Shown here: positions 4,783-6,078 of the stretch, one piece after another
Layout of the letters: each line of letters starts with the position of its first letter
How positions within the stretch are numbered: position 1 is the first letter of the stretch
NCBI GenBank assembly: GCA_003670825.1
Contig: QWQL01000065.1
Location: forward strand, 1-6,078
Origin: Planctomycetota bacterium
GTDB lineage: Bacteria; Planctomycetota; Planctomycetia; Pirellulales; UBA1268
Length of the DNA stretch: 6,078 nucleotides
Direction of reading: 5' to 3'
Made by a program: the position numbers and the translations under genes
The notes under the pieces: model-generated
Database searches by the model: none
What the model was told of the DNA's origin: nothing
Seen by the model: only the letters and a program-made list of their open reading frames with translations

Positions 4783-6078
4783 ATGGCCCATGTCGCCCTC
4801 GTCGTCGATCCTGATCCCGCCCGGCGCGAGCGGTTCGTCGCCGACGTGCGGCGGCTGTTTGCTGATCTACCCGGCACCACGGTCGCGGAGGCCAGTCACG
4901 GGCCACTGGCCTGCGTGTGGGCCGCCGGGCCGCGGGCGCCTGTCGATCTTCATGGCGACGGCGATTCGCTGGGCATCCTGATCGGCTACGGCCTCGACGA
5001 TACCGACCGCCGGATCACGGCCCGTGATCTCCTCGATCGCTGGCTCGCGCCGCACCGTCCGCCGGTGATGTTCGATGGCTACCACGTGGCCGCAGCCTGG
5101 TCGGCCAATCGCGGTCTGGCCGTCGGCGTGGATCCGCTGGGCATGTTTCCGCTGCACCAGGCGACGCTTGGCGAGGGCCCCGCGGCCCCGCTCGTGGTGA
5201 CGACCACCCCCGAGGTCTTTCGCTGCCATCCGCTCTTTCAAACCCGGATCGATCGCCGTGGCCTCGCCGGCATTCTGCTGGTGCATGGCCCGCTGCACGA
5301 CCGGCCGCTCCTGGCTGGAACGTCGCGGGTGCCGAAGGGCCATCTCGTGCGGTGGACGGCCGATCGCGGCGCTCACTTCGAGGAGGTCTATTGCCTGGGG
5401 CGCACCCTGCCGGCCGCTGGCGAGAGTCAGGCCGATATCGAGCGGCGGATTGGCGACGCTTTTGTGCGCACGATCCGCCGGCATCGGCCACCGGGCGACG
5501 ATTCCTCGATCCTGCTATCGGGCGGTCTCGATTCGCGGCTCGTGGCAGCCACGCTGGCCCATGAGGGGATCCCGACGCGCGGTATCGTCCTCGGCCAAGA
5601 CGACGATTTCGAGGTGCGGGCAGGAACGGCCGTGGCTCGGCGGCTGGGGATCCCGTTTGAGGTTATCAACACCGAGTCGATCGACGGTGGCTTCGTTGAT
5701 CGGATGCGTCTGGTAACGCGGTTCAGCCATCTCACCTCGGCGCCCGGGGCCGACGACTTCGCGGAGGGCCTTGCGCTGGCGACATCGGTCGGCCGCTTTC
5801 TCTGGTCGGGAATCGGCTTCGACTGGGTGTTCGAGCCGGTGTCGTATGCCGAGGGTCGCGACCCCACCACGGGCTGCTGGACGTTTGACCGCATGCTCGC
5901 CTACATGAACCGCTGGGGCATCCACCGCGACCGCCTGCCGGCGCTCCTGGGCCACGATGGGGCCGAGCTCTGCGGCGAGATCACCGCCGATCTGCGAGCC
6001 GCCTGCCTCCGCGGCCCCGACGCCCCTGAGATCGAGGCCAGCCGGATTCGCTGGGATCAGCGGGTTCGGAACCACATC
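4783..6078 (+). CDS. Asparagine-synthetase-like protein lacking the glutaminase cysteine, 3' end outside window
   Basis: The frame is open for 432 codons from ATG 4783 to the window edge. Residues about 60-205 look like the class II glutamine amidotransferase half of asparagine synthetases: MFDGYHVAAAW (96-106), VGVDPLGMFPLHQ (115-127), VVTTTPEVFRCHPLF (138-152), and VPKGHLVRW (183-191), the usual VPPGH element. The sequence starts MAHV, so the Cys2 nucleophile is absent and the glutaminase should be inactive. Residues about 215 onward are the ATP-PPase half: SILLSGGLDSRLVAATL (242-258) with the PP-loop at 246-251, then an adenine-pocket strand (IVLGQDDD, 268-275). SGIGFDWVFEP (342-352) occupies the place of the usual GxGxDElF loop and is divergent. 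These enzymes adenylate a carboxylate and amidate it; without a glutaminase the nitrogen would come from ammonia or an amine (inference). An in-frame TGA at 4762-4764 fixes the start; no clear Shine-Dalgarno. The 18-base gap implies an operon with the previous gene. Confidence 0.85.
   Translation, partial: MAHVALVVDPDPARRERFVADVRRLFADLPGTTVAEASHGPLACVWAAGPRAPVDLHGDGDSLGILIGYGLDDTDRRITARDLLDRWLAPHRPPVMFDGYHVAAAWSANRGLAVGVDPLGMFPLHQATLGEGPAAPLVVTTTPEVFRCHPLFQTRIDRRGLAGILLVHGPLHDRPLLAGTSRVPKGHLVRWTADRGAHFEEVYCLGRTLPAAGESQADIERRIGDAFVRTIRRHRPPGDDSSILLSGGLDSRLVAATLAHEGIPTRGIVLGQDDDFEVRAGTAVARRLGIPFEVINTESIDGGFVDRMRLVTRFSHLTSAPGADDFAEGLALATSVGRFLWSGIGFDWVFEPVSYAEGRDPTTGCWTFDRMLAYMNRWGIHRDRLPALLGHDGAELCGEITADLRAACLRGPDAPEIEASRIRWDQRVRNHI

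Noticed and set aside
4762..4785. Possible single fused protein through the TGA at 4762-4764, since the next gene is in the same frame
   Set aside because: The following gene has its own ATG at 4783 and the pyruvyl transferase domain ends naturally before the TGA. Nothing nearby suggests stop-codon readthrough or selenocysteine insertion.
2932..4791. Long reverse-strand open frame (619 codons)
   Set aside because: It is antisense to the QueC-like/pyruvyl transferase gene, whose motifs are clear. The antisense product shows no recognisable domain.

Overview
This window is 6,078 bp of very GC-rich DNA with every supported gene on the + strand. It looks like part of a bacterial cell-surface glycan (exopolysaccharide, O-antigen or glycolipid) locus. 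No rRNA, tRNA or other taxonomic marker is present. The high GC content, together with a broken PEP-CTERM sorting tail of the PEPAT / hydrophobic / RRR type, suggests a Planctomycetota bacterium (for example a Pirellulales-like lineage). That assignment is an inference of moderate strength; Verrucomicrobiota and some Proteobacteria also use PEP-CTERM tails.

Layout. (1) Positions 2-247 hold the last 81 codons of a GT4 (group 1) glycosyltransferase that begins outside the window. (2) After a 171-bp spacer, 419-1534 encodes a beta-ketoacyl-ACP synthase III (FabH-like) protein with an intact Cys-His-Asn triad. (3) Immediately after it, 1536-1723 holds the 3' remnant of a PEP-CTERM protein gene. 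It has no start or N-terminus, and its sorting tail is split by a one-base slip in a run of six G. (4) A gene-free stretch (1724-1897) contains a perfect 7-bp hairpin and leads to a strong Shine-Dalgarno sequence. (5) Three tightly packed genes follow: a family 2 glycosyltransferase (1908-2780); an unusual two-domain protein joining a QueC-like PP-loop/zinc-cysteine domain to a polysaccharide pyruvyl transferase domain (2803-4764); and an asparagine-synthetase-like protein with no N-terminal cysteine nucleophile (4783 to the window end, still open).

How the genes may work together. The two glycosyltransferases would build the sugar chain and the pyruvyl transferase domain would add a pyruvate ketal. 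The two PP-loop enzymes (QueC-like and AsnB-like) belong to families that activate carboxylates with ATP and then amidate them. The KAS III protein would condense or transfer an acyl group. A reasonable reading is a pathway for an acylated, pyruvylated and possibly amidated surface sugar. The individual family assignments are well supported by motifs. The combined pathway, and the chemistry of the fused protein, are inference and are the most interesting part of the window.
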